NCBI RefSeq assembly: GCF_030812195.1
Contig: NZ_JAUSSF010000002.1
Span: forward strand, 1-64,000
Length of the DNA stretch: 64,000 nt
Direction of reading: 5' to 3'
From: Chryseobacterium lathyri
GTDB lineage: Bacteria > Bacteroidota > Bacteroidia > Flavobacteriales > Weeksellaceae
In this document: piece by piece, positions 26,353 through 35,552 of the stretch
How the letters are laid out: each line of letters opens with the position of its first letter
How positions within the stretch are numbered: position 1 is the stretch's first letter
Position numbers and translations under genes: made by a program
The notes under the pieces: model-generated
The model's database searches: none
Told to the model about the DNA's origin: nothing
Seen by the model: the letters and a program-made list of their open reading frames with translations, nothing else

Positions 26353-28545
26353 TTGAAGAAATTTCCCTTTTATAAACAGCCGGATGCTAAAGACTGCGGA
26401 CCAACCTGCCTTAGAATAGTAAGTAAATATTACGGCAGAAGTATCTCTTTGCAGCAGATCCGCACACTTTCTGAAACCACCCGTGAAGGAAGCAGCCTTT
26501 TAGGGCTTAGCGATGCATCAGAAAACTTAGGATTCCGTTCCCTTGGAGTCCAGATCGATTTTAATACCTTGGCAGAAGAAGTTCCGTTCCCATGTATTGT
26601 CCACTGGAATAAGAACCACTTCGTTGTTGTCTATAAAATTGATAAAAATAATAAAGTATATATTTCAGATCCGAGTTACGGACTGATTACCTATACCCGT
26701 GAAGAATTTATTAAATTATGGATCGGGGAAAATGCCAACGAAAATACAGAAGAAGGAATTGCCCTTATTCTTGAAACAACACCCGCATTTTTTCAAACAG
26801 AGTTTGACACTGCGGAAAGTAAAGCCAGTTTTTCTTTCCTTTCGAAATATCTGCTTAAATACAAGTCGCTTGTTATACAGCTTGCTGTAGGTCTTTTAGC
26901 CGGAAGTTTACTTTCACTTATTTTCCCGTTTCTCACCCAAAGTATTGTAGATGTCGGGATACAGAACCAGGATCTTAACTTCATTTATGTTGTTCTTCTT
27001 GCTCAGATTATGTTGTTCTTAGGAAGAATGGGTATTGAGGTAATCCGAAGCTGGATCCTCCTCCATCTTTCTGCAAGGATTAATATTTCGATTATTTCAG
27101 ATTTCTTCATCAAGCTGATGAGGCTTCCGATAAGCTTTTTCGATACGAGAATGACGGGAGATATCATGCAGAGGATCAACGATCACCATAGAATAGAACA
27201 ACTTTTGACAAGCTCCTCGTTGAATACTCTCTTTTCACTTGTCAATCTGATTATCTTCAGTATTGTCCTGTTGTTCTATGATTACAGACTTTTTATTGTT
27301 TATCTTGTAGGAGCAGCTTTATATATTGGATGGATCAGTTTCTTCCTTAATAAGAGAAAAGAGCTGGATTACAAAAGATTCTCTCAGGTTTCACAGGAGC
27401 AGAGTAAGGTAATTGAGCTGATCAACGGTATGCAGGAAATTAAAATGCATAATGCAGAAAAGCAAAAGCGTTGGGACTGGGAATTCTTACAGGTAAAATT
27501 ATTTAAAATCAGAATAAAATCTCTATCCCTGGAACAATGGCAGTCTGTAGGAGGAAATTTTATCAACCAGATGAAAGATATTCTGGTAAGTTTCCTTTCT
27601 GCCAAATTGGTTCTGAGTGGTAATCTTACCCTGGGGATGATGCTTTCGGTACAGTATATTATTGGACAGCTGAACAGTCCTTTGCTGCAGCTTATTGATT
27701 TTATCAAGCAGACTCAGGATGCCAAGATCTCCTTGGAAAGATTAGGTGAGATTCATGATAAAGAAGATGAAGAAGACAAAAATGAACAGTATGCAGGTGA
27801 GATTCCACAGAAAGACATTGATGTCAGCAATATATCATTCAGGTACATTGGATCTGATGTTCCTGTATTTGAAGATCTCAGCCTTACCATTCCCTACCAA
27901 AAAACCACAGCTATTGTAGGCGCCAGCGGAAGCGGAAAGACCACTCTTCTGAAGCTTTTGATGAAATTTTACGAACCTAATTCGGGCGAAATCAAACTTG
28001 GAAACACTCAGTTAAGAAATATCTCTCCAAGATTCTGGCGAGATCATTGCGGGGTGGTAATGCAGGAAGGATATGTGTTCAATGATACTATCGCTAATAA
28101 TATTGCGGTGGGAGAAGATTATGTTGACAAACAGAAACTGAGACGTGCCGTGGAAATTGCCAATATTAAAGATTTTATTGAAAGCCTTCCGTTAAGCTAT
28201 AATACAAAGATTGGAAATGAAGGTGTAGGAGTGAGCGGTGGCCAGAAGCAAAGACTTTTCATTGCCAGAGCCGTTTATAAATCCCCGGAGTTTATCTTTT
28301 TCGATGAAGCTACCTCTGCTTTGGATGCCAATAATGAAAAAGTGATCATGGAGAATCTGGAACAGTTCTTTAAAGGTAAGACAGCAATTGTAATTGCCCA
28401 TAGGTTATCAACAGTAAAACATGCCGACAAAATTATAGTTTTGGATAAAGGTAAAGTGGTAGAGGAAGGCAATCATGCTGAGTTGGTCTCCTTAAAAGGC
28501 GAATACTACAGGCTGGTGAAGAATCAGCTGGAATTAGGAAATTAA
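26353..28545 (+). CDS. C39-peptidase ABC exporter for double-glycine peptides
   Basis: A 730-residue peptidase-containing ABC transporter (PCAT) that cuts the leader after Gly-Gly and exports the core across the inner membrane. The C39 domain (1-150) has Q9, catalytic C15 (KQPDAKDCGPTC), H89 (NHFVVV) and D106 (ISDPSYG). The membrane domain follows (about 160-470), and the ATPase has Walker A GASGSGKTTLLK, signature VSGGQKQRLF and Walker B FIFFDEATSALD. Translation seems to start at TTG 26353, giving MKKFPFYKQPDAKDCG. It is downstream of the peptide gene and upstream of an HlyD gene, with a normal family layout. Confidence 0.95.
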   Translation: MKKFPFYKQPDAKDCGPTCLRIVSKYYGRSISLQQIRTLSETTREGSSLLGLSDASENLGFRSLGVQIDFNTLAEEVPFPCIVHWNKNHFVVVYKIDKNNKVYISDPSYGLITYTREEFIKLWIGENANENTEEGIALILETTPAFFQTEFDTAESKASFSFLSKYLLKYKSLVIQLAVGLLAGSLLSLIFPFLTQSIVDVGIQNQDLNFIYVVLLAQIMLFLGRMGIEVIRSWILLHLSARINISIISDFFIKLMRLPISFFDTRMTGDIMQRINDHHRIEQLLTSSSLNTLFSLVNLIIFSIVLLFYDYRLFIVYLVGAALYIGWISFFLNKRKELDYKRFSQVSQEQSKVIELINGMQEIKMHNAEKQKRWDWEFLQVKLFKIRIKSLSLEQWQSVGGNFINQMKDILVSFLSAKLVLSGNLTLGMMLSVQYIIGQLNSPLLQLIDFIKQTQDAKISLERLGEIHDKEDEEDKNEQYAGEIPQKDIDVSNISFRYIGSDVPVFEDLSLTIPYQKTTAIVGASGSGKTTLLKLLMKFYEPNSGEIKLGNTQLRNISPRFWRDHCGVVMQEGYVFNDTIANNIAVGEDYVDKQKLRRAVEIANIKDFIESLPLSYNTKIGNEGVGVSGGQKQRLFIARAVYKSPEFIFFDEATSALDANNEKVIMENLEQFFKGKTAIVIAHRLSTVKHADKIIVLDKGKVVEEGNHAELVSLKGEYYRLVKNQLELGN

Positions 28546-28589
28546 AAATACTCTCTCTGAAATCACAGGGAAAATTCTATCTTAGAAAT

Positions 28590-29888
28590 ATGAAAGAAGA
28601 CATCTTAGACAATATTGAACTTCGTTCGGAAAGTGTTCAGGACATTCTCACCCAGCCCCCTCATTGGATGATACGCTGGGGAAACAGCATCATATTAATT
28701 ATCCTCCTGCTTATCCTTGTGATGAGCTATATCATCAAGTATCCTGAATTTGTTTCTGCCCCCGTTATTGTTACATCACAAAATCCGCCTGAAAAAATAG
28801 AAGCCAGAACCAGCTCAAAAATTGAAAAGATCTTCATCAAGGATCATCAGGAAGTTAAGAAAAATGATGTATTAATGGTGATGCAGTCCACAGCAAATTA
28901 TAAAGATGTTCTGGAACTGAAAAAGCTTGTGGATTCTATTGCTCCCAGTGAGCTCAACTCTTTTCCGATTGCGCAGACATCCAGGTTCAAACTCGGCGAA
29001 TTGCAGGGTGATTACAATAGTTTTGCAAAGGCCTTTCAGGACGAGGAACTTTTCACCAGGCTTCAGCCTTATGCACCGGAAAACATTGCAGCCAACCAAA
29101 GTATCTCAGAATACAGAGGAAGAATTGCAACTTTAAAACAACAGAAAAGCCTGGAATTAGCTAAATATGAATTATCAAAGAAAAGCTATCAGAGATCTCA
29201 GGAACTTTTCAATCAGGGAGTGATCGCTTCCGTAGAACTTGAAAATGAAAAAATTAAATATCTTCAGGCCCAGCAGAATCTTGAAAATCTTAATATTTCC
29301 ATCTCGCAAATGGATGAGGGAATTTCCAATCTGAATAAAACAAAAAGTGGTACAGCCATTAATACGGAAAAAGACAAAATTACATACTCTTCACAAACTT
29401 TACAGCTTTTTGAACAGCTTCGTAAATCTTTAAAGCAATGGGAACAAAATTATCTTGTTATCTCTTCCACAGATGGTATGGCCAGCTTTCAACAGTTTTT
29501 CGGGGAAAATCAATTCGTAAAAGTGGCAGAACCCATCCTTTCCATACTTCCTACAAATAAAGAAAAGCTGGTAGGAAGAATGTCCGTCCCTACTGTTAAC
29601 TCAGGCAAGGTTATCACAGGCCAAAAAGTATTGATTAAACTTGATAATTATCGTTTCCAGGAATATGGTATTGTAGAAGGAAAGGTACAGAATATTTCGC
29701 TTATTCCTGATGATAAAGGAAACTATTATGTAGATATCACTCTTCCTAAAGGATTAAAAACAAGTTATAATAGAAACCTTACATTTGATAAAGAACTCAG
29801 AGGTAATGCAGAGATTGTAACCCAAGATTTGAGGCTTATTGAAAGATTTTTCTATCAAATCAGAAAACTATTGGGGTATCAAAGTTAA
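28590..29888 (+). CDS. HlyD-family membrane fusion protein
   Basis: The periplasmic adaptor of a type 1-like exporter, linking the ABC transporter to an outer-membrane channel. The 432-residue protein has one N-terminal membrane helix (about 31-48), a lipoyl/barrel-sandwich start (SSKIEKIFIKDHQEVKKNDVLMVM), a long coiled coil (about 165-260) and a C-terminal beta part with KVITGQKVLIKLDNYRFQEYG. It begins 44 bases after the ABC gene and ends the operon at a terminator (29908-29943). No TolC-like gene is next to it. Confidence 0.9.
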   Translation: MKEDILDNIELRSESVQDILTQPPHWMIRWGNSIILIILLLILVMSYIIKYPEFVSAPVIVTSQNPPEKIEARTSSKIEKIFIKDHQEVKKNDVLMVMQSTANYKDVLELKKLVDSIAPSELNSFPIAQTSRFKLGELQGDYNSFAKAFQDEELFTRLQPYAPENIAANQSISEYRGRIATLKQQKSLELAKYELSKKSYQRSQELFNQGVIASVELENEKIKYLQAQQNLENLNISISQMDEGISNLNKTKSGTAINTEKDKITYSSQTLQLFEQLRKSLKQWEQNYLVISSTDGMASFQQFFGENQFVKVAEPILSILPTNKEKLVGRMSVPTVNSGKVITGQKVLIKLDNYRFQEYGIVEGKVQNISLIPDDKGNYYVDITLPKGLKTSYNRNLTFDKELRGNAEIVTQDLRLIERFFYQIRKLLGYQS

Positions 29889-29907
29889 ATACCTTATTAA
29901 GTATAAA

Positions 29908-29943
29908 GAAAACCACAGCTTATAGCTGCGGTTTTCTTTTTTT
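29908..29943 (+). terminator. Terminator of the peptide export operon
   Basis: The stem GAAAACCACAGC / GCTGCGGTTTTC with one mismatch and a 5-base loop is followed by seven T. Bases 29944-30115 after it show nothing I can support. Confidence 0.75.
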
Positions 29944-30115
29944 AGGACATTATATAAATTATGTCTATTCCAGATTAAGCTCTTAACAGCTACATAAAAT
30001 TTAAATAATGGAAAACTTAATATGAACTGATTTGGGAGAATAAATCACTAAAAACTTATAGTACAAAGATTTTAATTCATCTTAAAAAGTATAATGGTGA
30101 ATTCATTCAAAATAA

Positions 30116-30149
30116 AAAAGGGAAAGTAATGTGTATTACTTTCCCTTTT
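30116..30149. terminator. Terminator downstream of tRNA-Met
   Basis: A perfect 15-bp stem (30116-30130 with 30135-30149, loop GTGT) has a long T-run on the minus strand side. It lies 4 bases past the 3' end of the tRNA gene, so it ends that transcript; it could also stop plus-strand readthrough. Confidence 0.8.
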
Positions 30150-30153
30150 ATTG

Positions 30154-30227
30154 TAGCGAAGACGGGAATTGAACCCGTGACCTCAGGGTTATGAATCCTG
30201 CGCTCTAACCAACTGAGCTACCTCGCC
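30154..30227 (-). tRNA. tRNA-Met (anticodon CAT)
   Basis: Minus-strand sequence folds as a full cloverleaf: acceptor GGCGAGG/CTTCGCT with a G-U end pair, D arm GCTC/GAGC, anticodon loop TTCATAA, and T arm ACGGG/CCCGT with TTCAATT. The CCA end is not encoded. The anticodon CAT means methionine; the lack of the initiator GGG/CCC stem pairs favours elongator Met, although a tRNA-Ile read through lysidine cannot be excluded by eye. Confidence 0.92.
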
Positions 30228-30239
30228 GTTTTGGTGGTG

Positions 30240-30270
30240 CAAATATAGAAAATATTTGTTTACCACCAAA
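30240..30270 (-). promoter_or_regulatory. tRNA-Met promoter
   Basis: Minus-strand TTTG (30267-30270), 19 bases, then TATATTTG (30240-30247), a full consensus match. Transcription would start about 8 bases before the tRNA. It abuts the stop codon of the TlpA gene at 30272. Confidence 0.75.
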
Positions 30271-30271
30271 A

Positions 30272-31564
30272 TTATTTTAGCTTAAAATATTCCAAAACAT
30301 TACCTACATGGTCTGGTTTATTGATTATCTTATTGTTAGCATCTAAAATAAAATAGGTAGGAGTTGCATGCACATTATAGGTATCCACATAACTGCTGTT
30401 CCATCCTCTTAATTCAGAATCATTAATCCAAGGAAATGCAGCAATTTTCTGGGTATAGGAATTTTTATCCGTATCTAAAGACAGCCCAATAATCTGTATA
30501 TTTTTTGCTTTTAAATCATTGTATTTTGCAAGAAGCTGGGGTAACTCGCTTTCGCAATGAGAGCATGTAGATGACCAAAAAACAATTATTTTCTTATCAG
30601 CCTTTACATCATACAGTGATTTTGCAGATGTATTGGCCGGTGATTGGAATTTAATATTGGGAAATGCTGCCCCCATCTCAACATTAGCATTGGATTTTAA
30701 AGTTGTTGCCAACCTGTCTGTGATGGTGCATTTAAGGTTTTTTGCCAGCGTAAGATATTTGGTTTTGAACTCTGCCATATCATATGCATCAAAAATATCA
30801 ATCAGCTCCGACAAAACAGTCTGTCCCCTTGGAGTTTCCACTTTTAAACGCTCTAAAAGCGTATCTACGGATCCAGTAACATTCGTATTGCCTCCTGAAT
30901 TAAGATATGAAACCAAAACAGGCCTTAAAAGCGAAGAGGATTCAAGCATATCATTGGATTTATCCAGGAAGTTAACAATATCGTCCTGATTGATTTTTTT
31001 GGCCGGATCTGTAGAGTTAGACAGAAATTTATTATAGTTGGTATTATAATAAGAAATAAATGGATGCTGCGTTGGATCAATACTGTTACTCATTCCACCA
31101 AGTTTTTCTATCTCACTTTTTAATGCTTTTCCGAACTCAGTATTATCCTTATAATATTCTTTGATCTGTGCCAATGCGGGAAGGATAAGTTCTTTTTTCT
31201 GCGAACTTTCCTGTTGCTTACTCATCAGATCATTAGCTTCATCAAGATAAATAACATCTTTGAGCTTATTATTCTGAACATCCATTTTAATACTTACATT
31301 TTTATTTTCCGAAATAAAATTTACTGCATTATTTGAAGCCGGAAAATACACCTTCATCATTCCCATATAATGGTTGGGATATTTGAAGGTCCATATATTA
31401 TTCTTGTTCTGTTCTTTGGTAACGATTATATCTTTTGAGCCGTTTAGCGTATATAGAATGGCATCTTGATCTTTAAATTCTGAAGGAGTCTGAACTGTAA
31501 CAGTAAACTGGGCCTGCAGAGAAAATGCAGATAATACTGCAGATAATATATAAATCTTTTTCAT
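30272..31564 (-). CDS. TlpA/thioredoxin-family disulfide reductase, exported
   Basis: A 430-residue periplasmic or envelope thiol-disulfide protein. It has a signal peptide ending FSLQAQ, an N-terminal region of the DUF4369 or similar beta type (about 20-120), a helical middle, and a C-terminal TlpA domain with active site C334-S-H-C337 in VFWSSTCSHCESELPQ and the cis-proline stretch VHATPTYFILD. Such proteins are common in Bacteroidota and reduce or sort disulfides. It ends beside the tRNA-Met promoter. A role with the peptide operon at 24481-29888 is possible from proximity only. Confidence 0.88.
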   Translation of the reverse strand: MKKIYILSAVLSAFSLQAQFTVTVQTPSEFKDQDAILYTLNGSKDIIVTKEQNKNNIWTFKYPNHYMGMMKVYFPASNNAVNFISENKNVSIKMDVQNNKLKDVIYLDEANDLMSKQQESSQKKELILPALAQIKEYYKDNTEFGKALKSEIEKLGGMSNSIDPTQHPFISYYNTNYNKFLSNSTDPAKKINQDDIVNFLDKSNDMLESSSLLRPVLVSYLNSGGNTNVTGSVDTLLERLKVETPRGQTVLSELIDIFDAYDMAEFKTKYLTLAKNLKCTITDRLATTLKSNANVEMGAAFPNIKFQSPANTSAKSLYDVKADKKIIVFWSSTCSHCESELPQLLAKYNDLKAKNIQIIGLSLDTDKNSYTQKIAAFPWINDSELRGWNSSYVDTYNVHATPTYFILDANNKIINKPDHVGNVLEYFKLK

Positions 31565-31625
31565 AAAGTAAAAATAAAAAAACTCTCTGACTAATCAGAG
31601 AGTTTAATGGTATTTTAATAAAATT

Positions 31626-31847
31626 TTAGGCTTTTTGGCTCTTCAATTTTTTTGTATAATATATAATAAATGTAACTGCAACAATAGACAGCAGATAAAC
31701 ATACATATCGATAGGGGATGCTGCTCCCCCAGGTCCTACACCTCCGGTACCTCCTCCTCCTGGTGGGGGTGGTATTTCATCTTCTGCCTTGACCAATAGG
31801 GTTCCAAAAAAGAAAAGAGCTAGTACTAGTTTATTAATAGTTTTCAT
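31626..31847 (-). CDS. Small PID-CTERM-type membrane protein
   Basis: A 73-residue protein with a signal peptide (ending LVKAED), a Pro/Gly-rich linker (IPPPPGGGGTGGVGPGG), the triplet P45-I46-D47, a membrane helix (about 49-64) and a basic tail (KKLKSQKA). This tripartite end is the PID-CTERM protein-sorting signal found in Bacteroidota, so the small protein may be a substrate of a dedicated sorting enzyme. It sits 5 bases after the T9SS-protein gene, which suggests co-transcription. Confidence 0.7.
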   Translation of the reverse strand: MKTINKLVLALFFFGTLLVKAEDEIPPPPGGGGTGGVGPGGAASPIDMYVYLLSIVAVTFIIYYTKKLKSQKA

Positions 31848-31852
31848 AATAT

Positions 31853-33784
31853 TTATTTTAAGATTTTAGTGTTAACAGTTTCTCCTTTATCAGAAACAAT
31901 TTTTACAACATAAGAATTTTTAATTGCTCCATTAAGTTCAATTACAAAATCCGTAGATGTATTAACTGCTTTTTTAGAGATAACCAGTTTACCGCTCATA
32001 TCATAAACTTCAATATCTGCTTTTTTCCAGTTTGGATCAAATCTCACAATGTAGTTGGTAATTTCTGGATTGTATACCACCATCGTTCTTGAAGGTGCAG
32101 CTGTTTCTTTTGCGGCTAATACCACATTGCTTGGCTCACCATAATATAAATCATAAGATGCAACAGCATTAGGTGCGATACCGTCTTGTTTTGCAGGCTG
32201 TAGAGTACCGTTTGATGCTTTATAGTAGAAGCCGATACCTGCAGATAACACGTGAGTTCCGGCTGGAACCAACTCTCCGTTTTCTCTTATTTCAAATTTG
32301 TAAGACTTTACTTTCCCTGTATCATAATTTACAAGTTTAACATTCTTACCTTGGAAGTTGCTTTCATTGGCTTCATTAATGTATAACCAATATTGTGCAG
32401 TATAGTTTGTATCATAACCACCTGTCAAAGCTTCTTCAAATGTACCAATAATGTTACTTCCTGCCGTTGCCTGAACTGTAGTTGCTACAGAGGTCTGGTG
32501 ACCTGTAACAGAATTAGGTGAAACTACATAATAAGTTCTTGCAACTTCTTTTCCTGTAGCATCTAAACCAATTACTCCAAGCTGTTTTACCGTACCATCG
32601 ATGTTTTTTGCACCGTTTTTAGCAGCAGTAACACTGTAATCAGTAGCAGCTGCTCTTACAGTTGAATTAAATCTTCTAAGAGTATTAAAATCCAGTGTTT
32701 GGGAAGAATTATCTCTCAGTTTCAGAACAAAAGTCTGCATTGGTTTGATAATCATACCAACATCTCCAACAGGAACTCCACCTGGATTAGTATAAGTTTG
32801 AATCAATGCTCCTGTACTATAAGCATTCCCTTGCGAGCCTACAACTACAGTTCCCGGATCATATCGTACTCCCCAAATATTGGAAATGTTATTTCCGTCT
32901 GAGGTTCCACTATTTTCTAAATATCCTATTCTTGATAAATCAAGGTTAGTTAAGAAAGGATTTCCAAACTGGTAAATATTTTTACCATATGTAAGTGTCC
33001 AAGGGGCTATTGAAGTTTCAAACTGATCCTGCAGGTAAGTATTGTACCTTTCATTATATCCATTGATAGCAGTACCACCTGGGCCAAAATTAACATTCCC
33101 TGCATTCTGAAGAGTTGCAGCAGAGGCAAATGTTGCATAAGGTCTACCGTTAAGGGTATGCATAGCACTACTTACATCTAAATTGTTATTGTTAGATCCA
33201 AGCATGTAGTATGCAGAACCGTTACTGGTAGTAAGGGATAAGTTTGGATAGTGATCAGCTATAGCTGCAGTGTTGTTCCATTTTAAAATTTCATTTTGGC
33301 TTCTTCTTACAGTGCCAAATGTTTTACCCAATTCAGTGGATAAAGTACTCATGGTTTTACCAAAGAAAGGTAAACCAACTTGTTGGTAATAATTTCCAGT
33401 ACCATTCTTTTTGGTTCTGAATTCCTTACTTACGATTCCAGTAATGTCAGTTTGGCTTAAACCATCAACATATAACTGTCCATAAGTAGACACGTCGTCA
33501 GTAGCGGTGGGAGTATTAAGTCTTAAAATAATATTTCCGCCATCGGTTTTATCTGTACCGGCAGCATTAATTGTTTTAAAAGCATCTCCAGATACACCTA
33601 CGACCATAACGTTTCCATGTACATCCAAAAGGCCATTACCTCTTGTCTGCACACCTCCACCGCTATAAACCAGGGTACCTTCGCTTACATACATATTAGC
33701 ATTAGTGTCAACATGACATAGTATCTGCGCCTGAACAGAGTAACTAATTGCTAAAAGACCTATAGCAAATAAACTTTTTCTCAT
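31853..33784 (-). CDS. Large secreted protein with T9SS type A sorting signal
   Basis: A 643-residue extracellular protein. It has a signal peptide (ending YSVQAQ), a long beta-rich central region with many Thr, Asn and Gly residues, and a C-terminal type A sorting domain of about 75 residues (VRFDPNWKKADIEVYDMSGKLV ... KIVSDKGETVNTKILK) that directs it through SprA and is then removed. The central part matches no family I know. A -7 box TACCTTTG lies at 33823-33830. It heads a unit with the PID-CTERM peptide gene. Confidence 0.85.
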   Translation of the reverse strand: MRKSLFAIGLLAISYSVQAQILCHVDTNANMYVSEGTLVYSGGGVQTRGNGLLDVHGNVMVVGVSGDAFKTINAAGTDKTDGGNIILRLNTPTATDDVSTYGQLYVDGLSQTDITGIVSKEFRTKKNGTGNYYQQVGLPFFGKTMSTLSTELGKTFGTVRRSQNEILKWNNTAAIADHYPNLSLTTSNGSAYYMLGSNNNNLDVSSAMHTLNGRPYATFASAATLQNAGNVNFGPGGTAINGYNERYNTYLQDQFETSIAPWTLTYGKNIYQFGNPFLTNLDLSRIGYLENSGTSDGNNISNIWGVRYDPGTVVVGSQGNAYSTGALIQTYTNPGGVPVGDVGMIIKPMQTFVLKLRDNSSQTLDFNTLRRFNSTVRAAATDYSVTAAKNGAKNIDGTVKQLGVIGLDATGKEVARTYYVVSPNSVTGHQTSVATTVQATAGSNIIGTFEEALTGGYDTNYTAQYWLYINEANESNFQGKNVKLVNYDTGKVKSYKFEIRENGELVPAGTHVLSAGIGFYYKASNGTLQPAKQDGIAPNAVASYDLYYGEPSNVVLAAKETAAPSRTMVVYNPEITNYIVRFDPNWKKADIEVYDMSGKLVISKKAVNTSTDFVIELNGAIKNSYVVKIVSDKGETVNTKILK

Positions 33785-33822
33785 TGTATAAATTATTTGT
33801 GTGTTAATACAATCTTCACCCG

Positions 33823-33830
33823 CAAAGGTA
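33823..33830 (-). promoter_or_regulatory. -7 box of the T9SS protein gene
   Basis: Minus-strand TACCTTTG is an exact TAnnTTTG match about 38 bases before the ATG. The expected -33 region is a T-rich run with no clear TTTG. Confidence 0.45.
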
Positions 33831-33859
33831 AGATTTTTTTTTAAAGAAAAAAAAATATT

Positions 33860-35047
33860 TTATTTATTAACAAAAATATTATCCTCCGTTAATATAATTT
33901 CTTTCTCTTCCCCTATTGAAAACATATAGTCTTCCAGTACCTTTTCAGTTGTTCCTCTTAAGCCTCTGGCTCCCAATCCTTTTTCGATAGTCTCTTCTAC
34001 TATTCTTTCGACAGCACCGTCTGTAAACACTAAATTCGTGCCATCCATTTTGAAGAGCTCTACAAATTGATTAATGATAGAGTTTTTTGGCTCTTTCATG
34101 ATTCTTACCATCGTCTCTTTATTCAGTTTATCCAGGTAAGTGATGATTGGAAATCTGCCTAGAAGTTCGGGAATTAATCCGAAAGAACGAAGATCAACTG
34201 CATTAATATTTGTTAATACATATTCCTCTTCATCTGTTTTATTTATTTTTTCAGAACTGAACCCTATAGCCTGTTTGTTCATTCTTCTTTCGATGATGTC
34301 CTTTATTCCGTCAAAAGCTCCTCCTGCAATAAAAAGAATGTTCTGAGTATTGACCTGGATATATTTCTGGTCTGGATGTTTTCTTCCTCCCTGAGGCGGA
34401 ACGTTAACAATACTTCCTTCCAGAAGTTTCAGTAGACCCTGCTGTACCCCTTCTCCGGAAACATCTCTCGTAATGCTTGGATTGTCTGATTTTCTTGCAA
34501 TTTTATCAATTTCGTCAATAAATACAATTCCTCTTTCTGCTTTTTCCACGTCGTAGTCAGCAACCATCAGAAGTCTTGAAAGGATACTTTCGACATCCTC
34601 TCCTACATAACCGGCTTCTGTAAGAATAGTAGCATCTACAATACAGAAAGGAACGTTAAGCTCTCTTGCAATGGTTTTTGCAAGAAGTGTTTTTCCTGTA
34701 CCGGTTTCGCCTATCATGATGATATTTGATTTCTCCAGTTCTACTTCTCTGTTTTCGTCCTGCGCGTGAAGCAGTCTTTTATAATGGTTGTATACCGCGA
34801 TCGAAAGCTGCTTTTTGGCCTGATCCTGTCCAATTACATATTGGTTAAGGAATTCTTTGATCTCTTTCGGTTTCTTGAGTTCGTCTATATTTGCTGCAGG
34901 AGAAGATCCTGTCTTAGAAACGCTGTCTTTTACAATAACATGCGCCTGTTCGATACAGTTTTCGCAGATAAAGCCACTCTGCCCGGAAATAAGCATCTGT
35001 ACTTCATTTCTTTTTCTGCCGCAGAATGAACATTGGTTTGAATTCAT
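33860..35047 (-). CDS. clpX: ATP-dependent Clp protease ATPase subunit ClpX
   Basis: The AAA+ unfoldase that feeds substrates to ClpP. It has the N-terminal zinc finger (CSFCGRKRNEV ... GFICENC), Walker A GETGTGKTLLAKT, Walker B IVFIDEIDKIA, the pore and sensor motifs (GYVGEDVES, LLGRFPIITYLD) and the C-terminal GLGARGLRG. Its length of 395 is normal for flavobacteria, slightly short against E. coli. No clpP is adjacent. Confidence 0.97.
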   Translation of the reverse strand: MNSNQCSFCGRKRNEVQMLISGQSGFICENCIEQAHVIVKDSVSKTGSSPAANIDELKKPKEIKEFLNQYVIGQDQAKKQLSIAVYNHYKRLLHAQDENREVELEKSNIIMIGETGTGKTLLAKTIARELNVPFCIVDATILTEAGYVGEDVESILSRLLMVADYDVEKAERGIVFIDEIDKIARKSDNPSITRDVSGEGVQQGLLKLLEGSIVNVPPQGGRKHPDQKYIQVNTQNILFIAGGAFDGIKDIIERRMNKQAIGFSSEKINKTDEEEYVLTNINAVDLRSFGLIPELLGRFPIITYLDKLNKETMVRIMKEPKNSIINQFVELFKMDGTNLVFTDGAVERIVEETIEKGLGARGLRGTTEKVLEDYMFSIGEEKEIILTEDNIFVNK

Positions 35048-35068
35048 ACTATATAATATATGTTAAAG

Positions 35069-35100
35069 AAAATCGTAAAAAATTTCTTTTTTACGATTTT
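35069..35100. terminator. Terminator between hit and clpX
   Basis: Arms AAAATCGTAAAAAA (35069-35082) and TTTTTTACGATTTT (35087-35100) form a 14-bp stem 8 bases after the hit stop. T-runs are modest on both sides. It separates hit from clpX on the minus strand. Confidence 0.55.
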
Positions 35101-35107
35101 TATGCTT

Positions 35108-35497
35108 TTAAGAATTAATAATAGAGTGTTGGATCTCTATGTATTCTTCGTCTGTTAATTTCAATCTTTCATTTCTGAAGTTCATATCTTCCATCTTGTT
35201 TAACGGAATAAGATGAATGTGTGCGTGGGGAACTTCAAGTCCCACTACAGCTACTCCCACTCTTACGCAGGGAACTGCATTTTTGATTTTTTTGGCGACC
35301 TGCTGGGCAAATCCCCAAAGATTTTTATACTCTTCACTTTCCAGATCAAAGATCAGGTCAACTTCTTTTTTAGGAATTACCAGTGTATGTCCTTTCACCA
35401 AAGGCATTGCATCAAGGAAGGCTATAAAATTGTCATCCTCAGCAATTTTGTATGAGGGAATTTCACCGTTGATGATCTTTGTGAATATACTGCTCAT
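35108..35497 (-). CDS. HIT family nucleotide-binding protein
   Basis: A 129-residue histidine-triad hydrolase or transferase, the class that cleaves nucleoside phosphoramidates such as AMP-lysine. It opens SIFTKIINGEIPSYKIAEDD, and its active site is VPHAHIHLIPL, the HxHxHxx motif. The length is standard. It follows greA on the same strand with 55 bases between them. Confidence 0.92.
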   Translation of the reverse strand: MSSIFTKIINGEIPSYKIAEDDNFIAFLDAMPLVKGHTLVIPKKEVDLIFDLESEEYKNLWGFAQQVAKKIKNAVPCVRVGVAVVGLEVPHAHIHLIPLNKMEDMNFRNERLKLTDEEYIEIQHSIINS

Positions 35498-35552
35498 ATT
35501 TTTTAGAAGTTAAATGTTAGAAATTAGAATTTTATTCTGGGTATTGTTCAGA

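Noticed and set aside
29944..30115. Small peptide gene between the export operon and tRNA-Met
   Set aside because: No frame with a leader-like start or cysteine pattern was found on either strand.
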